A DNA stretch of 64,000 nucleotides from Novosphingobium fluoreni (GTDB taxonomy: Bacteria > Pseudomonadota > Alphaproteobacteria > Sphingomonadales > Sphingomonadaceae): contig NZ_JACIDY010000003.1 in the NCBI RefSeq assembly GCF_014196615.1, positions 62,001 through 126,000 on the forward strand, read 5' to 3'. Of the stretch, positions 35,356 to 45,130 are shown one piece after another. How positions within the stretch are numbered: the stretch's first letter is position 1; each line of letters opens with the position of its first letter. The notes beneath the pieces are model-generated. The model had not been told where the DNA came from. It did no database searches and saw nothing but the letters and a program-made list of their open reading frames with translations. The position numbers and the translations under genes are program-made.

Positions 35356-36867
35356 TCACCGCCGGATGGCGTAGAGCCTGCCATCCGGCCCGTGAAACAC
35401 CTGCCGCAGCCAAGGCAGCCGCTGTTCGGGCTGATCGAAGATCCACACATAGTCGAACCGGTCGCGCGGCAAGGCGGCCAGGCTCTGGACCACGCTTGGC
35501 CCGGCACACTGCGCGCGCCCGCCGCCCAGAGTGACGGAGGACAGCTCGTTGAACGGCCGCCCCTTGTTGTATGCGGGGTGCATCAGTTGCGCGCCCGGCG
35601 TATCCCACTGCGTGTTGGTGAACGCATCGCGCCGGATGATCGCCAGGCTGGCGAGATGCTCGAATCCGCGCATCTGCCATGAGCCGCAGTATGTCGTCAC
35701 CGCCAGCGCGGCGATGCGGCTGCCTTTCGGCACCTGATCCAGCGCCCCTAAGTCCTGCTGGGCGGCGATGGCGCGCTGGTGCCACCCCACGCTGATCGCC
35801 GCCAGCCGCACGCCGAACAAGGCGAGCCCCACCAGCGCGACGATCATGCCCTGCCGCCGGTCTAGCGGCGCGACCGACAAGACCAACACGATCGCCAGCA
35901 CCGGCAGCAACCGCTCATCCGCGAAGAACGAGTTGAACAGCATCGTCGGCATGGCAAGGTACGCGCCCGCCAGACCCGCCGCCATCGCCAGCAGCCTGAC
36001 ATCTTTGGTGGTGCGGCGGCTGATCAGCAGCCACGCCGTGATGCCCGCCAGCACGCCCACGCAGGCGATATCGAACACTTTGTTCTCTGCCTTCAGGACC
36101 ACGAACGGCCAGACCATCTTCAGCCGCCAATCATAGCTGAACAGGTCCGCGGTCCCTGCCGAGGCCGCGCGCCACAGCAGGATGAACACCAGCGGCAGCA
36201 GCAGCGGCAAGGTGCGCAGCACGGTGGTCTGCATCGCCTTCAACGGGCTGTCAGCGGAGCGCAACTGCGTGGTCAGTTCCCACATGCCGACCATCACCAG
36301 CAGCCCTCCCCAGGCGGCGACGTGGGCGATCCACACCACCATCGCCAGCACCGCGAACAGCGGATAGCGCCACTTGGCCGACAGCGCGGGCAAACGCATC
36401 CACAAGGCCAGCACCAGCAACCCCAGCGCCACTCCCAGGTGATAGTTCACGAAGCCGTAGATGAACGAAAACGTCCAGACGAACGGCAAGGCTAGCAGCG
36501 CCGTAGGCGGCACTTTGCCCCAGGCGCCTTTCGCCACCGCTTGGATGCCCCACACCGTCAGCGGCGGAATCACCGCGGCGGCCAGGCGCGCCGCCGGCTC
36601 CGTGGGCAGCACAAGGCCCAGCGGCACCATCATCAGGTCCACCCCCAGGTTGCCGATCAAGCTCCAGTGAAAGTCGAAATATCGGCTGAGGAACGGGGAC
36701 TGCGCGCCATGGCTCATGATGTGATAGCGGGCGGTGTGGGTGAAGTAGTCCGGCATCATCGGCAGCGGCGAGACCACGAACGGCAAGGTGGAGACCGCCG
36801 CGATCAGCAGCCAGAACCAGCCGCGCTCCCAGAACGGGGCCTGCCTTGCCGTGTCATCGCCGATCAT
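35356..36867 (-). CDS. polytopic membrane protein of unknown function
   Basis: 503 residues with about ten to twelve hydrophobic segments over the first 380 residues, then a soluble C-terminal domain of about 110 residues with several Trp and Cys. An acidic MPDYFTHTARYHIM loop after the first helix and the overall layout recall GT-C type lipid-linked glycosyltransferases, but no diagnostic motif is certain. It is convergent with the GST gene, 4 bases apart. Confidence 0.7.
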   Translation of the reverse strand: MIGDDTARQAPFWERGWFWLLIAAVSTLPFVVSPLPMMPDYFTHTARYHIMSHGAQSPFLSRYFDFHWSLIGNLGVDLMMVPLGLVLPTEPAARLAAAVIPPLTVWGIQAVAKGAWGKVPPTALLALPFVWTFSFIYGFVNYHLGVALGLLVLALWMRLPALSAKWRYPLFAVLAMVVWIAHVAAWGGLLVMVGMWELTTQLRSADSPLKAMQTTVLRTLPLLLPLVFILLWRAASAGTADLFSYDWRLKMVWPFVVLKAENKVFDIACVGVLAGITAWLLISRRTTKDVRLLAMAAGLAGAYLAMPTMLFNSFFADERLLPVLAIVLVLSVAPLDRRQGMIVALVGLALFGVRLAAISVGWHQRAIAAQQDLGALDQVPKGSRIAALAVTTYCGSWQMRGFEHLASLAIIRRDAFTNTQWDTPGAQLMHPAYNKGRPFNELSSVTLGGGRAQCAGPSVVQSLAALPRDRFDYVWIFDQPEQRLPWLRQVFHGPDGRLYAIRR

Positions 36868-37027
36868 GCGAGTGCCTGCCGCCCGTTACCGCTGTGCCCA
36901 ATCCGCTTCATAGCGCCTGCCAGGCAAAAAGCGACGGCTCCCGCTCGCCAGGCCGGTGGCCATGGCATCGCATCTTGCTATATCGGCTTCAGCACTTCTT
37001 CATCGGTTGGCAGCTATTGAGGCAGGC

Positions 37028-37702
37028 GTGAGCGGACGCATTCTCATCGCATTGGCACTGGCCGGGCTGCTGGCCATCGGCGGCGTGCTCTGGGTATCCA
37101 CCAGCGGGATGCGCTCCTCGGCGCCGGTGGCCCGGCCTGCCGCGAACGCGCAAGCGCCGGCCGGCGTTGCCGATCCAAAGGCGACGGCCCCTGCTCCTGC
37201 CTCTGGCCCCACCCCCTCTCCCGCCGCAGCGGCTGACACGCCCTTCGTCATCAAGCGCATCCTGCCGATCAAGGGCGCGATCAAGTATGGCGAGTGGCAT
37301 TGGGACGAAGCGGGCGTGCCCGCCGGGCCGATCGTGATCACGGTGGACCTGGACGCACGCGTGCTTTCGATCTTCCGCTCCGGCTATGAGATCGGCGCGG
37401 CGGCGGTTCTGCTGGGAACCGAGGACAAGCCGACGCCGCTGGGCGTGTTCCCGATTACCGAGAAGGATCGCAATCACGTCTCGAACCTGTACGACGCGCC
37501 CATGCCCTACATGATGCGGCTGACGAACGACGGCATCACCCTGCACGGATCGAAAGTGGAATGGGGCTACGCCAGCCACGGTTGCGTCGGCATGCCCGAA
37601 GCCTTCGCCGCAAAAGTATACGGCGCCTCACAAATCGGCGACCGCGTCTTCATCACGCGCGGCAAGACTGTCGGCATGGGCGACACTCTGGTTTCGTCCT
37701 GA
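37028..37702 (+). CDS. L,D-transpeptidase (YkuD family)
   Basis: 224 residues from the GTG at 37028 (GAGG five bases upstream); an earlier in-frame start is possible. An N-terminal membrane anchor (ILIALALAGLLAIGGVLWV) is followed by a Pro/Ala-rich spacer and the YkuD domain. The catalytic signature HGSKVEWGYASHGCVGMP carries the His and Cys residues. It forms 3-3 peptidoglycan cross-links or attaches proteins to peptidoglycan in the periplasm. Confidence 0.9.
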   Translation: MSGRILIALALAGLLAIGGVLWVSTSGMRSSAPVARPAANAQAPAGVADPKATAPAPASGPTPSPAAAADTPFVIKRILPIKGAIKYGEWHWDEAGVPAGPIVITVDLDARVLSIFRSGYEIGAAAVLLGTEDKPTPLGVFPITEKDRNHVSNLYDAPMPYMMRLTNDGITLHGSKVEWGYASHGCVGMPEAFAAKVYGASQIGDRVFITRGKTVGMGDTLVSS

Positions 37703-37755
37703 GGTAGAAAGACGGCGGGCAACCGCTCTCTCGATAAAGAGAAGATCACACTTCG

Positions 37756-37834
37756 CCCCGGACGTGATCCGTGGTCCCGCTCCCTTCCCGACACGCGGAC
37801 AAGAGACGGGATCCCGGGTCAAGCCCGGGATGAC
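37756..37834. repeat. palindromic intergenic repeat, second copy
   Basis: An imperfect inverted repeat whose better arm contains ATCCCGGGTCAAGCCCGGGAT, the same core as the element at 19977-20058. It lies between the L,D-transpeptidase gene and a small membrane-protein gene. Confidence 0.65.
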
Positions 37835-37896
37835 GAGACTGCGATGGCCGTTCTCGCTCACTTGCAGACATTCATTAGCGCCAGCATAGTGATTCA

Positions 37897-38211
37897 ATGC
37901 TGATCACATTGCTAGTGCTCGTCGGCTTCGTCACAGGCGTTCTCCTGATTACGGGCGCGGTCGCGGCGATCTGCCGCCTCGTCACTAAGAGCCGCGCCGT
38001 GTCATTGATGATCGGAACCCTCGCCATACCGACTCTGATCTTAGCTTCGTTGGCCTTTTGGATGCTCACGATGGGGGTCCACGACACCCCACCGGGTATG
38101 GTCATTATCGGGAACTTGATCGCCGTTGCTATCATCATGCCTCTCGCGCTGCTCGCGAGTAATCTGACTAATCGCTTTTTGGATCGTCGCGCTTTACGGA
38201 ACGTCGGCTGA
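37897..38211 (+). CDS. small membrane protein of unknown function
   Basis: 104 residues with three hydrophobic helices (MLITLLVLVGFVTGVLLITGAVAAI; SLMIGTLAIPTLILASLAFWML; MVIIGNLIAVAIIMPLALLAS) and a basic C terminus. The base composition is visibly less GC-rich than neighbours and there is no clear ribosome-binding site, so it may be recently acquired or weakly expressed. No family recognised. Confidence 0.5.
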   Translation: MLITLLVLVGFVTGVLLITGAVAAICRLVTKSRAVSLMIGTLAIPTLILASLAFWMLTMGVHDTPPGMVIIGNLIAVAIIMPLALLASNLTNRFLDRRALRNVG

Positions 38212-38253
38212 CCACTAAAACTCGCCGCTCACCGCATCCCCACCCCGCTTTAC

Positions 38254-39228
38254 TCACCCCGCCCGCTTCGGTGCCTTTCGCGCCGGGGCTTTGGCGAAGC
38301 TCCAGCCGCCGGCGTTGGGGCGAACGACCAGGGCGCCGATGGAGGCGGGTTCGCCGGCCGCCAGTGCGTCGAACAGGCGGGCGATCGCGCTGCCTCTCGC
38401 TTCATCGTCCAGTTCGGCGACGATGCGCGCTATCACGCGCAGCGCGATCGCTTTGGGGGCCATCGGCCGATAGGTCATGCCGAACGGGTCGCGCTTTACC
38501 CGCGCGTTGAATTCCATGTCCGCCGACCAACTGAGCGCGGCATCCGCGTCGGCTAGGTGAGCGGCGCTTTGGGCGATGGCGGGAACGTCCAGCCAGTCCG
38601 CGCCCGAGATCGCCTTGCGCAGGCGAGCGCGGTCGAAGCGGTCGTCGCGGTTGCTGGGATCGTCAGCAGCCGTCACGCCCGCATCGGCGACGACTTGCGC
38701 AAGGTCAGACCGCCGCCAGCCGAGCAGAGGCCGGATCAACGGCAGGTCGCCGTCCGCCATCCAGCCACGCGGCCGCACCCCGGCCAGCCCTGCGACGCCG
38801 CTCGCCCGGTTGAGGCGCATCAGCAGTGTTTCGGCCTGATCGTCGGCATGATGCGCGGTGGCGATCGCGTGGAGGCTTCGCTCCTGCGCCCAATGCGCCA
38901 GCGCCACGTAGCGGGCGCGGCGAGCGCCGTCCTGCACGTTGCCAGGCTCGACCGTAACGGGCAGAATCGCGTGCGGGATATCGAGCGATCGGCACAGCGC
39001 GGCAACATCCGCCGCCTCGATCGCACTTTCGGGCCGCAGGCGATGATCCACCGTCGCCGCCTCCACTCGTCCCGGCAAGGCCGCCGTCGCCAGGAGCAGG
39101 AGAGCCAGACTGTCCGGTCCGCCCGAAACCGCCACGCCCAGCCGGGGCGCGGCCGGGGCGTTCATCTCCGGCCAGACCATGCGCAGGGACTGGGCGAAAC
39201 GCCCAGCCCGTTCGTCAGGAATGCTCAC
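38254..39228 (-). CDS. tilS: tRNA(Ile)-lysidine synthase
   Basis: 324 residues. The PP-loop ATP-binding motif SGGPDSLALLLL is at about residue 34, followed by HHADDQAETLLMRLNRASGVAG (about 125). It modifies C34 of the CAU-anticodon isoleucine tRNA to lysidine so that it reads AUA. It is 16 bases downstream of cpoB, as in many alphaproteobacteria. The usual downstream ftsH is not here. Confidence 0.94.
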   Translation of the reverse strand: MSIPDERAGRFAQSLRMVWPEMNAPAAPRLGVAVSGGPDSLALLLLATAALPGRVEAATVDHRLRPESAIEAADVAALCRSLDIPHAILPVTVEPGNVQDGARRARYVALAHWAQERSLHAIATAHHADDQAETLLMRLNRASGVAGLAGVRPRGWMADGDLPLIRPLLGWRRSDLAQVVADAGVTAADDPSNRDDRFDRARLRKAISGADWLDVPAIAQSAAHLADADAALSWSADMEFNARVKRDPFGMTYRPMAPKAIALRVIARIVAELDDEARGSAIARLFDALAAGEPASIGALVVRPNAGGWSFAKAPARKAPKRAG

Positions 39229-39244
39229 CCCGCAAAATGCGGCG

Positions 39245-40222
39245 TCAACTGCACTTCAAGCCGCCCTTGGTCGTATCGTATACGCTCTTGAGGCGGCCGG
39301 CGGCCTCGGCAGCGTAAGTCGACCCAAATTCCGACAAGGCGATGCAGGCGCGCTTGGTGTCCTGCAACTGCTTCATCGAGATGGCGAGATAGAGCAAGCT
39401 GTCGGGCGCACGATCGCCGCGCTTGTCGGCCTGATAGTTCTGGACGAACCACTTGGCCGCTTCCAGGGCATTGCCATCGTCCAGGTAGGCGCGGCCCAGC
39501 AGATTGCGGCCCCAGCTGGCGCGTGAGCCGCGCGGGTACCTTTCCAGGTACATCTTCAACTGCTGCTGAGCCTCGGGATAGAACTTGGCTTCCCACAGGC
39601 GATAGCCGTAGCTGTATTCGTCCTCCTCGGCGTTACCGGTGCTGGGCTTGACGATGGCGCTGACCGCCTGAACCCGCGAGGAGCTGGGCGCTGCGGCGGC
39701 TGGGGACGGTGTAGGGGTCGGGCGTGGCGCAGGCGCTGGCGTGGCGGTGCCGCCCGCGATCTGGCCGGAGGGCGTGGTGCTGACTGGAACGCCAGCATCG
39801 TTCGTCGCCAACGGCTGCGTGCCGGTGCCGATGCTCGTCCCCGTGGTGGACGGCTGCGTGGTCGCCAGCTTCGCTTCCAGCTGGGTGATGCGATTGCTGT
39901 TCTGTTCCACCTGCCCGGTCAGCCGCGCGACCTGGCTTTCCAGCGCATCCATGCGGGTGAGCACATCGGTCATCGCGCTGGTGGACGGCAGGCGCGCGCC
40001 CGGCGTCGGGGTGGGGGCGGAGATTTCCGGCGTGAACATCTTGTCACCATTACCGGGGAAGACCTTGCGTTGCAGCGCGCGCACTTCGCCTTCGACCTTG
40101 TTCAGCCGCAGCTCGGTGTTGCTCTGCGCCAGCGCGGGCAGCGCCGTTCCCGCCAGCATCAGCGCGAGGACAGCACCGCTGGCTTGCCGCAAGCCGGTCA
40201 GCCGCGAGGGCATCAATACCAT
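39245..40222 (-). CDS. cpoB: Tol-Pal cell division coordinator CpoB (YbgF)
   Basis: 325 residues with a signal peptide (VLALMLAGTALPALAQ), an N-terminal coiled coil for trimerisation (TDVLTRMDALESQVARLTGQVEQNSNRITQLEAKL), a low-complexity Pro/Thr/Ala linker and C-terminal TPR repeats (YGYRLWEAKFYPEAQQQLKMYL). It works in the periplasm with TolA and PBP1B during division. It is upstream of tilS on the same strand. Confidence 0.92.
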   Translation of the reverse strand: MVLMPSRLTGLRQASGAVLALMLAGTALPALAQSNTELRLNKVEGEVRALQRKVFPGNGDKMFTPEISAPTPTPGARLPSTSAMTDVLTRMDALESQVARLTGQVEQNSNRITQLEAKLATTQPSTTGTSIGTGTQPLATNDAGVPVSTTPSGQIAGGTATPAPAPRPTPTPSPAAAAPSSSRVQAVSAIVKPSTGNAEEDEYSYGYRLWEAKFYPEAQQQLKMYLERYPRGSRASWGRNLLGRAYLDDGNALEAAKWFVQNYQADKRGDRAPDSLLYLAISMKQLQDTKRACIALSEFGSTYAAEAAGRLKSVYDTTKGGLKCS

Positions 40223-40331
40223 AGCCGATCAATCTCCCTTACCGGGCCGCCCATGGGGCCACCCGCATCACCGCCCGCAGGCGTTCCCGATCCTAGATTT
40301 GCCTCAACCGCCGGCCCGTGTCGAGCAGGGC

Positions 40332-41330
40332 CTACTGCGCCGTAGTGGATACCGAATTGTCCTGAGGCACGTTGGCCGGTGCCTCGATGCCCCGCAGCAT
40401 GTCATCCATGCGGGGGGCCGGTGGCACATCGTCCCGATTGCCGCCCACTTGCTGGCGGATGGGTTGCAGGCGCGTCGTGGTAGCGACCGGACCGGAAGAG
40501 GTCGGTGCAGGCGAAGTCGGCGCCGCGGCGGGTGCCTGCCCCGCGGGGCCGATCCGCTCCACTAGAGCCGCCGGGGTCAGCACCACACCGCTGACCACCT
40601 GGGGCTTGTCTCCCAGCATCGCCAGCGCCCTGCCGCCGACGGTGATCTGCAACTTGTCCGGACGGCCAGTGCGCAGTTGCGGGTTCTGCGCGTCAGCCGG
40701 GACGGTGTAGCTTTCGCCCTGCGCCAGTTCCTTCTGGAACAACTGGTCGCCCTTGTTGTCCGTTACCTTCACCCAGACGCGCGGCGCCATGGCGGTGAGG
40801 ATGACCGGCCCGGCGGGCGTTGCCGGTTGCGCTTGCGGCGCACGGGCTATGCTGGGCGCGGCGGCCACTTGCCTAGCATCGGGCTCCAGCGGCGGCAGCT
40901 GCCCCTCAGGCGAAAGGAAATTGGTCCAGTAAACCAGCAGCGCGCCCACCACGACGACGGCTAGCAGGCCAGCCGCCCACGCGATCCGCGTCGGCGGCAC
41001 GCGCGCGGGATCGCCGGGTTCGAAGCTGGGCAGCGTTGGCGGGCGGGAGGCGGGTTGCGCATCGATCTGGCGGCGAACACGCGCGGCGATGTCCGCCTCG
41101 TCCAGGCCGACGGCGCGCGCATAGGAACGGGAGAACCCGATCGCATAAGTCGGCGCGGCAAGGTCGGTGAACCGGCCTTCCTCTATCAGGATGAGATGGC
41201 GTTCGGCCACGCGCGTCTGCGCCGAGATATCGCCGAGGCTGAGCCCCTGCGCCTCTCGGGCGGCACGTAATTGATCACCGACGCTGGTGGGCGACGAAGA
41301 GATGCTCGGCGTAATGTCGTGTTTTTCCAT
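40332..41330 (-). CDS. RodZ-like helix-turn-helix membrane protein
   Basis: 332 residues from the ATG at 41330 (GGGAGC upstream). An N-terminal Cro/C1-type HTH (QLRAAREAQGLSLGDISAQTRV) is followed by one membrane helix (AAGLLAVVVVGALLVYWTNF, about 122-141) and a C-terminal DUF4115 beta domain (VWVKVTDNKGDQLFQKELAQGESY). RodZ links MreB filaments to the cell wall machinery. Position downstream of ptsP is a common alphaproteobacterial order. Confidence 0.88.
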   Translation of the reverse strand: MEKHDITPSISSSPTSVGDQLRAAREAQGLSLGDISAQTRVAERHLILIEEGRFTDLAAPTYAIGFSRSYARAVGLDEADIAARVRRQIDAQPASRPPTLPSFEPGDPARVPPTRIAWAAGLLAVVVVGALLVYWTNFLSPEGQLPPLEPDARQVAAAPSIARAPQAQPATPAGPVILTAMAPRVWVKVTDNKGDQLFQKELAQGESYTVPADAQNPQLRTGRPDKLQITVGGRALAMLGDKPQVVSGVVLTPAALVERIGPAGQAPAAAPTSPAPTSSGPVATTTRLQPIRQQVGGNRDDVPPAPRMDDMLRGIEAPANVPQDNSVSTTAQ

Positions 41331-41477
41331 GCCGCTCCCGACCGGCGGTTGATAGGGGGCTTCCGGATGGAGACAACGCGGTCCCGACGGCGAAGTCAAC
41401 CGGGTGTCACGCTCGGACAGGTGCTTTTCGGAGGGTAAAAGTGAACGCAGGATGACAGATACGTATTTAGGCCCAGG

Positions 41478-43754
41478 TCAATCCACGGAGATGCCGCGTT
41501 CCTGAGCCCAGTCCGTCAGCACCTGCCGCAGGTTTTTCGGTGGATTGGCCAGCCAACCCTCCATCGCCGCACGAATTTCCCCGACATTGCACTGGCCGAT
41601 CATCGCCTTGAGCGGTCCGACCGAAGCGGGGGTAATCGAGAGACGTTCGATCCCCACGCCGATCAGCGCCAGCGCTTCCAGCTGCCGTCCGCCCATCTCG
41701 CCGCAGACCGTGGTGTCCACATTGTAACCGTCGAGCGAGCGGACCACCCGGCGCAGATAACGCAGGATCGCCGGGCTCAGCCAGTCATAGCGCTCGGCCA
41801 GCTTCGGATTCGCGCGATCGGCAGCAAAGAGGAATTGCGTGAGGTCGTTGGTGCCGATCGACAGGAACTGGATGCGGGGCGCGATCAGGTCGAGCTGTTC
41901 GGCCAGCGCCGGCACTTCCAGCATCACGCCATAGCGGATGCTCTCCGCCACGCGCTTGCGGCGGCTGCGCAGGAATTCCAGCTGCCCTTCGAAGACCTTG
42001 CGTGCGGCCTCGAACTCCCACGGTTCGCTGACCATCGGGAACATGACATTCAGCGTCCGCCCCGCCGCCGCCTCGATCAGCGCGCGCGCCTGGACTTTCA
42101 GCAAGCCATCCCGCTCCAGCGCGACGCGCAACGCGCGCCAGCCCATCGCCGGGTTCTCCTCACCCTCGCCGTCATCGTGACGCAAGTAGGGCAACGTCTT
42201 GTCGCCGCCAATGTCGACGGTGCGGAACATCACCGGCTTGTTGCCCGCCGATTCCATTACTTCGCGATAGAGCCGCGTCTGCCGCTCGCGCGCGGGGAGC
42301 GTGGCCGAGACGAGGAACTGGAACTCGGTGCGGAACAGGCCGATCCCATCCGCGCCGGTCAGCGCCAGGTTGGCGACATCGTCACGCAGGCCAGCGTTGA
42401 TCATCACGGTGATGCGTTTGCCGTCCTGGCTGATCGGTACCACGTCACGCAGGGCCGCATAAGCCGCCTGGCGTTCGCGACTGCGGCCAAGCCGCGTCTC
42501 GAACGCCTCGATCTGTCCAGCGGCGGCGCGGATGGTGACAGTGGCCTGATCACTATCCAGCAGCAGCGGATCGCCTTCCCGCACTTTGCCGCGCAGGCCC
42601 CTCACCCGGCCCAGGACCGGAATGCCCATTGCCCGCGCCACGATGACGACGTGGCTGGTCAGCGAGCCTTCTTCCAGCAAGACGCCCTTGAGGCGGCGCC
42701 GGTCGTATTCCAGCAGTTCGGCCGGGCCCAGGTTGCGCGCGATCAGGATCGCATCGCTGCGAAGGCCCATGGTGGCGGCAGTGCCCAGCTGGCCCGAAAC
42801 GATGCGCAGCAAGCGGTTGGACAGATCCTCCAGATCGTGCATCCGGTCTGCCAGCAGGGGATCGTCGATCTGACGCATCCGCATCCGCGTGCGCTGCTGC
42901 ACCCGCTCGATCGCGGCTTCGGCGGTCAGCCCGGAATCGATCGCCTCGTTGATGCGGCGGGTCCAGCCTTCGTCGTAGGCGAACATCTTGTAGGTCGCCA
43001 GGACCTCCTCATGCTCGCCGCCCACGCCGAATTCGGCCTGGTTGGCCATGCGCTCCACCTGGTCGCGCATCTTGTCGAACGCCATGATCACGCGGGCGCG
43101 CTCGGCCTCGGTGTCCTCGGCCACGACATGCTCGATCGTGATGCGCGGCTGGTGATAGACGGCAACGCCGCTGGCGAGGCCCTTCACCAGGGTCAGCCCG
43201 CGCAACTGCTCAGGCCCGGTCTGGCCGGAAGCACCGGCATAGCTATCCACTTCGTCCACCAGATCGGCGTTGTGGATCAGTTCGGACAGCACCATCGCCA
43301 CCGTCTGCAAGGCCTCGATCTCGATATCGGCATAGCCGCGCGGGTCCACATGCTGGACTGACAACACGCCCACCGCCCGCTCACGCCGCACGATCGGCAC
43401 GCCGGCAAACGAGTGGAATTTCTCCTCGCCCGTTTCGGGACGGTACATGAAGTCAGGATGGGCCGTCGCCTCGGCCAGGTTGAGCGTTTCGATCTCCTCG
43501 GCGATAGTGCCGACCAGACCTTCGCCCACGGCCATCCGCGTGACGTGGACGGCCTCCTGCGCCAGTCCGCGCGTGGCGAACAGTTCCAGCATCCCTTCGC
43601 GCAGAAGGTAGATCGAGCAAACCTCGCTATCGAGGCATTCGCCGATCACTTCCACCACGGTGTTCAGCTTGGTTTGCGCGTTGCTGCGCGAAGCCATCAC
43701 TTCGTGCAGGCGCGTCAGGATATTCCGGGCGGCTTCGACGGCTCCGATGCTCAT
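41478..43754 (-). CDS. ptsP: phosphoenolpyruvate-protein phosphotransferase PtsP (nitrogen PTS enzyme I)
   Basis: 758 residues: N-terminal GAF domain (about 1-165), then enzyme I with the swivelling His domain (SLTSHVVIVARAMGIPVLG), the PEP-binding TIM-barrel (LFRTEFQFL; GTNDLTQFLFAADR) and the catalytic Cys region TVCGEMGGRQ. It starts the phosphate relay to NPr and EIIANtr, which senses nitrogen and potassium state and acts on stress pathways. A strong hairpin sits just before its start codon. Confidence 0.96.
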   Translation of the reverse strand: MSIGAVEAARNILTRLHEVMASRSNAQTKLNTVVEVIGECLDSEVCSIYLLREGMLELFATRGLAQEAVHVTRMAVGEGLVGTIAEEIETLNLAEATAHPDFMYRPETGEEKFHSFAGVPIVRRERAVGVLSVQHVDPRGYADIEIEALQTVAMVLSELIHNADLVDEVDSYAGASGQTGPEQLRGLTLVKGLASGVAVYHQPRITIEHVVAEDTEAERARVIMAFDKMRDQVERMANQAEFGVGGEHEEVLATYKMFAYDEGWTRRINEAIDSGLTAEAAIERVQQRTRMRMRQIDDPLLADRMHDLEDLSNRLLRIVSGQLGTAATMGLRSDAILIARNLGPAELLEYDRRRLKGVLLEEGSLTSHVVIVARAMGIPVLGRVRGLRGKVREGDPLLLDSDQATVTIRAAAGQIEAFETRLGRSRERQAAYAALRDVVPISQDGKRITVMINAGLRDDVANLALTGADGIGLFRTEFQFLVSATLPARERQTRLYREVMESAGNKPVMFRTVDIGGDKTLPYLRHDDGEGEENPAMGWRALRVALERDGLLKVQARALIEAAAGRTLNVMFPMVSEPWEFEAARKVFEGQLEFLRSRRKRVAESIRYGVMLEVPALAEQLDLIAPRIQFLSIGTNDLTQFLFAADRANPKLAERYDWLSPAILRYLRRVVRSLDGYNVDTTVCGEMGGRQLEALALIGVGIERLSITPASVGPLKAMIGQCNVGEIRAAMEGWLANPPKNLRQVLTDWAQERGISVD

Positions 43755-43768
43755 GTTGTCTCGACTAG

Positions 43769-43788
43769 CCCAAAGCTCCGGCTTTGGG
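43769..43788 (-). other. hairpin in the ptsP leader
   Basis: CCCAAAGC and GCTTTGGG form a perfect 8-bp stem around a four-base loop, 15 bases before the ptsP start codon. No T-run follows on the minus strand, so an effect on translation or RNA stability is more likely than termination. Confidence 0.45.
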
Positions 43789-43849
43789 AACGCAGCAGAA
43801 CCGCCGAATGTCGCTATTTATTTATGAGGTAAATATCGAAAGGGCCCGA

Positions 43850-44005
43850 TCAATGACGGGCGATCTCTTCCTTGAGGCGAAGTTTTTGCTTCTTAAGAGC
43901 TTGTATCGCCACGGCATCGGGTATGGGCCGGCTCATCTCCGATTGGATCTGCCGCTCAAGACCCGCGTGTTTGTTCTGCAAGGCGCTGACGTGCGAAGTT
44001 TCCAT
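43850..44005 (-). CDS. YdcH/DUF465 mini-protein
   Basis: 51 residues from the ATG at 44005 with a near-perfect AAAGGAGGA site. The helical pattern LQNKHAGLERQIQSEMSR...IQALKKQKLRLKEEI is typical of DUF465 two-helix coiled coils of unknown role. It is upstream of ptsP on the same strand and divergent from a second DUF465 gene. Confidence 0.85.
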   Translation of the reverse strand: METSHVSALQNKHAGLERQIQSEMSRPIPDAVAIQALKKQKLRLKEEIARH

Positions 44006-44200
44006 GGATGGTCCTCCTTTCAAACGCGCCGAACCCGTGTCTGCCGACTCGGCATCATGCGGATGCGGCACAATTGTCATGGAACCATAATAGGGCGGGC
44101 TTGCGAAGCGCCGTGATGCCCCATATCGGTGAGCCGCCGCCCGGCTGCGTCGAGCCGGGAAAGCGGTTTTTGATGAATTCCAACGGTGAGGAAGTGCCGC

Positions 44201-44398
44201 GTGACCGAAGAGGAAATGCGCAAGCGCCTGGAAATACTGCGGGTTGAGCATCGCGATCTCGATGCCGCGATCGATGCGCTGAACGCGGCCGGCTCTAACG
44301 ACCAGCTGCAGATCGCGCGCCTGAAAAAGCGCAAGCTGCGCCTCAAGGACCAGATCGCCATCATCGAGGACTACCTCATCCCGGACATCATCGCCTAA
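44201..44398 (+). CDS. YdcH/DUF465 mini-protein, second copy
   Basis: 65 residues from the GTG at 44201, preceded by AGGAAG at good spacing; a GTG five codons earlier is less well placed. The sequence TEEEMRKRLEILRVEHRDLD and IARLKKRKLRLKDQIAIIED marks the DUF465 coiled-coil family. It is divergent from the first copy. Confidence 0.85.
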   Translation: MTEEEMRKRLEILRVEHRDLDAAIDALNAAGSNDQLQIARLKKRKLRLKDQIAIIEDYLIPDIIA

Positions 44399-44552
44399 GC
44401 CATTTGCCCGCTTGCGCAGGGCTTTGCATGGACGGCTGACCCGCCGCCACAAATCAGGCGTCGCGTTCCCTTTTCGGACAGGTGCGAATTGACCCGAAAA
44501 AAGTAACGCGGGGCCGTTGCCGCGCCTCCCCGTTCGGTCATATCAGAGCGCC

Positions 44553-45029
44553 ATGGGGCATGCAGTTACGATCAATCCACGGATCATAGAGGGGCTTTAT
44601 TGCGAGGCGCTCGTCCTATCGGACGAAGTGCGCCACGCTTTCGCGCTGAGCGGGAGGATGGGCACTGGCCATGGTGACGACCTTGGCGACCCGGAAGACC
44701 GCGCCCGCGTCGCCTTGTCGAGCGAGGGGCTGCGCACCACCACCCGCATGATGCACGCGGTGGCCTGGCTGCTGAACCACCGCGCCTACTTCCTGGGCGA
44801 ATTGTCCGAGTTCCAGCTGCGCCGCCATGGCCGCCTCTCTGCGGACATGCGCCGCTGCGAGGTGGATCAATTGGCGCTCTTGCCTCCGCCGATCCAGGAA
44901 TTGGTGCAGACCACGCTGCGCCTCTACGATCGGCTGTTGCGCCTGGATGCCCGCTGGCGCCAGCCTGAGGAAGACCACGGCGCCATCGCCCGCCTGCGCG
45001 AACGGCTGGAGCGGCGTCTGGCGGGGTGA
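44553..45029 (+). CDS. rcdA: DUF1465 protein, RcdA homologue
   Basis: 158 residues from the ATG at 44553. The signature LRTTTRMMHAVAWLLNHRAYFLGEL matches DUF1465, the family of Caulobacter RcdA, an adaptor that helps ClpXP degrade CtrA at the right cell-cycle stage. It is alpha-helical throughout with an Arg-rich C terminus. Functional identity with RcdA is inferred from the family. Confidence 0.85.
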   Translation: MGHAVTINPRIIEGLYCEALVLSDEVRHAFALSGRMGTGHGDDLGDPEDRARVALSSEGLRTTTRMMHAVAWLLNHRAYFLGELSEFQLRRHGRLSADMRRCEVDQLALLPPPIQELVQTTLRLYDRLLRLDARWRQPEEDHGAIARLRERLERRLAG

Positions 45030-45130
45030 GCGATATCGGGGCGCAGCGCACCAGAACGCTCCTGCATCGTCGCAAAGGCCGATCCGTCTCCGGCTCGACA
45101 CCGCCGCCACGAGGCCCCATATCGCCCGTC

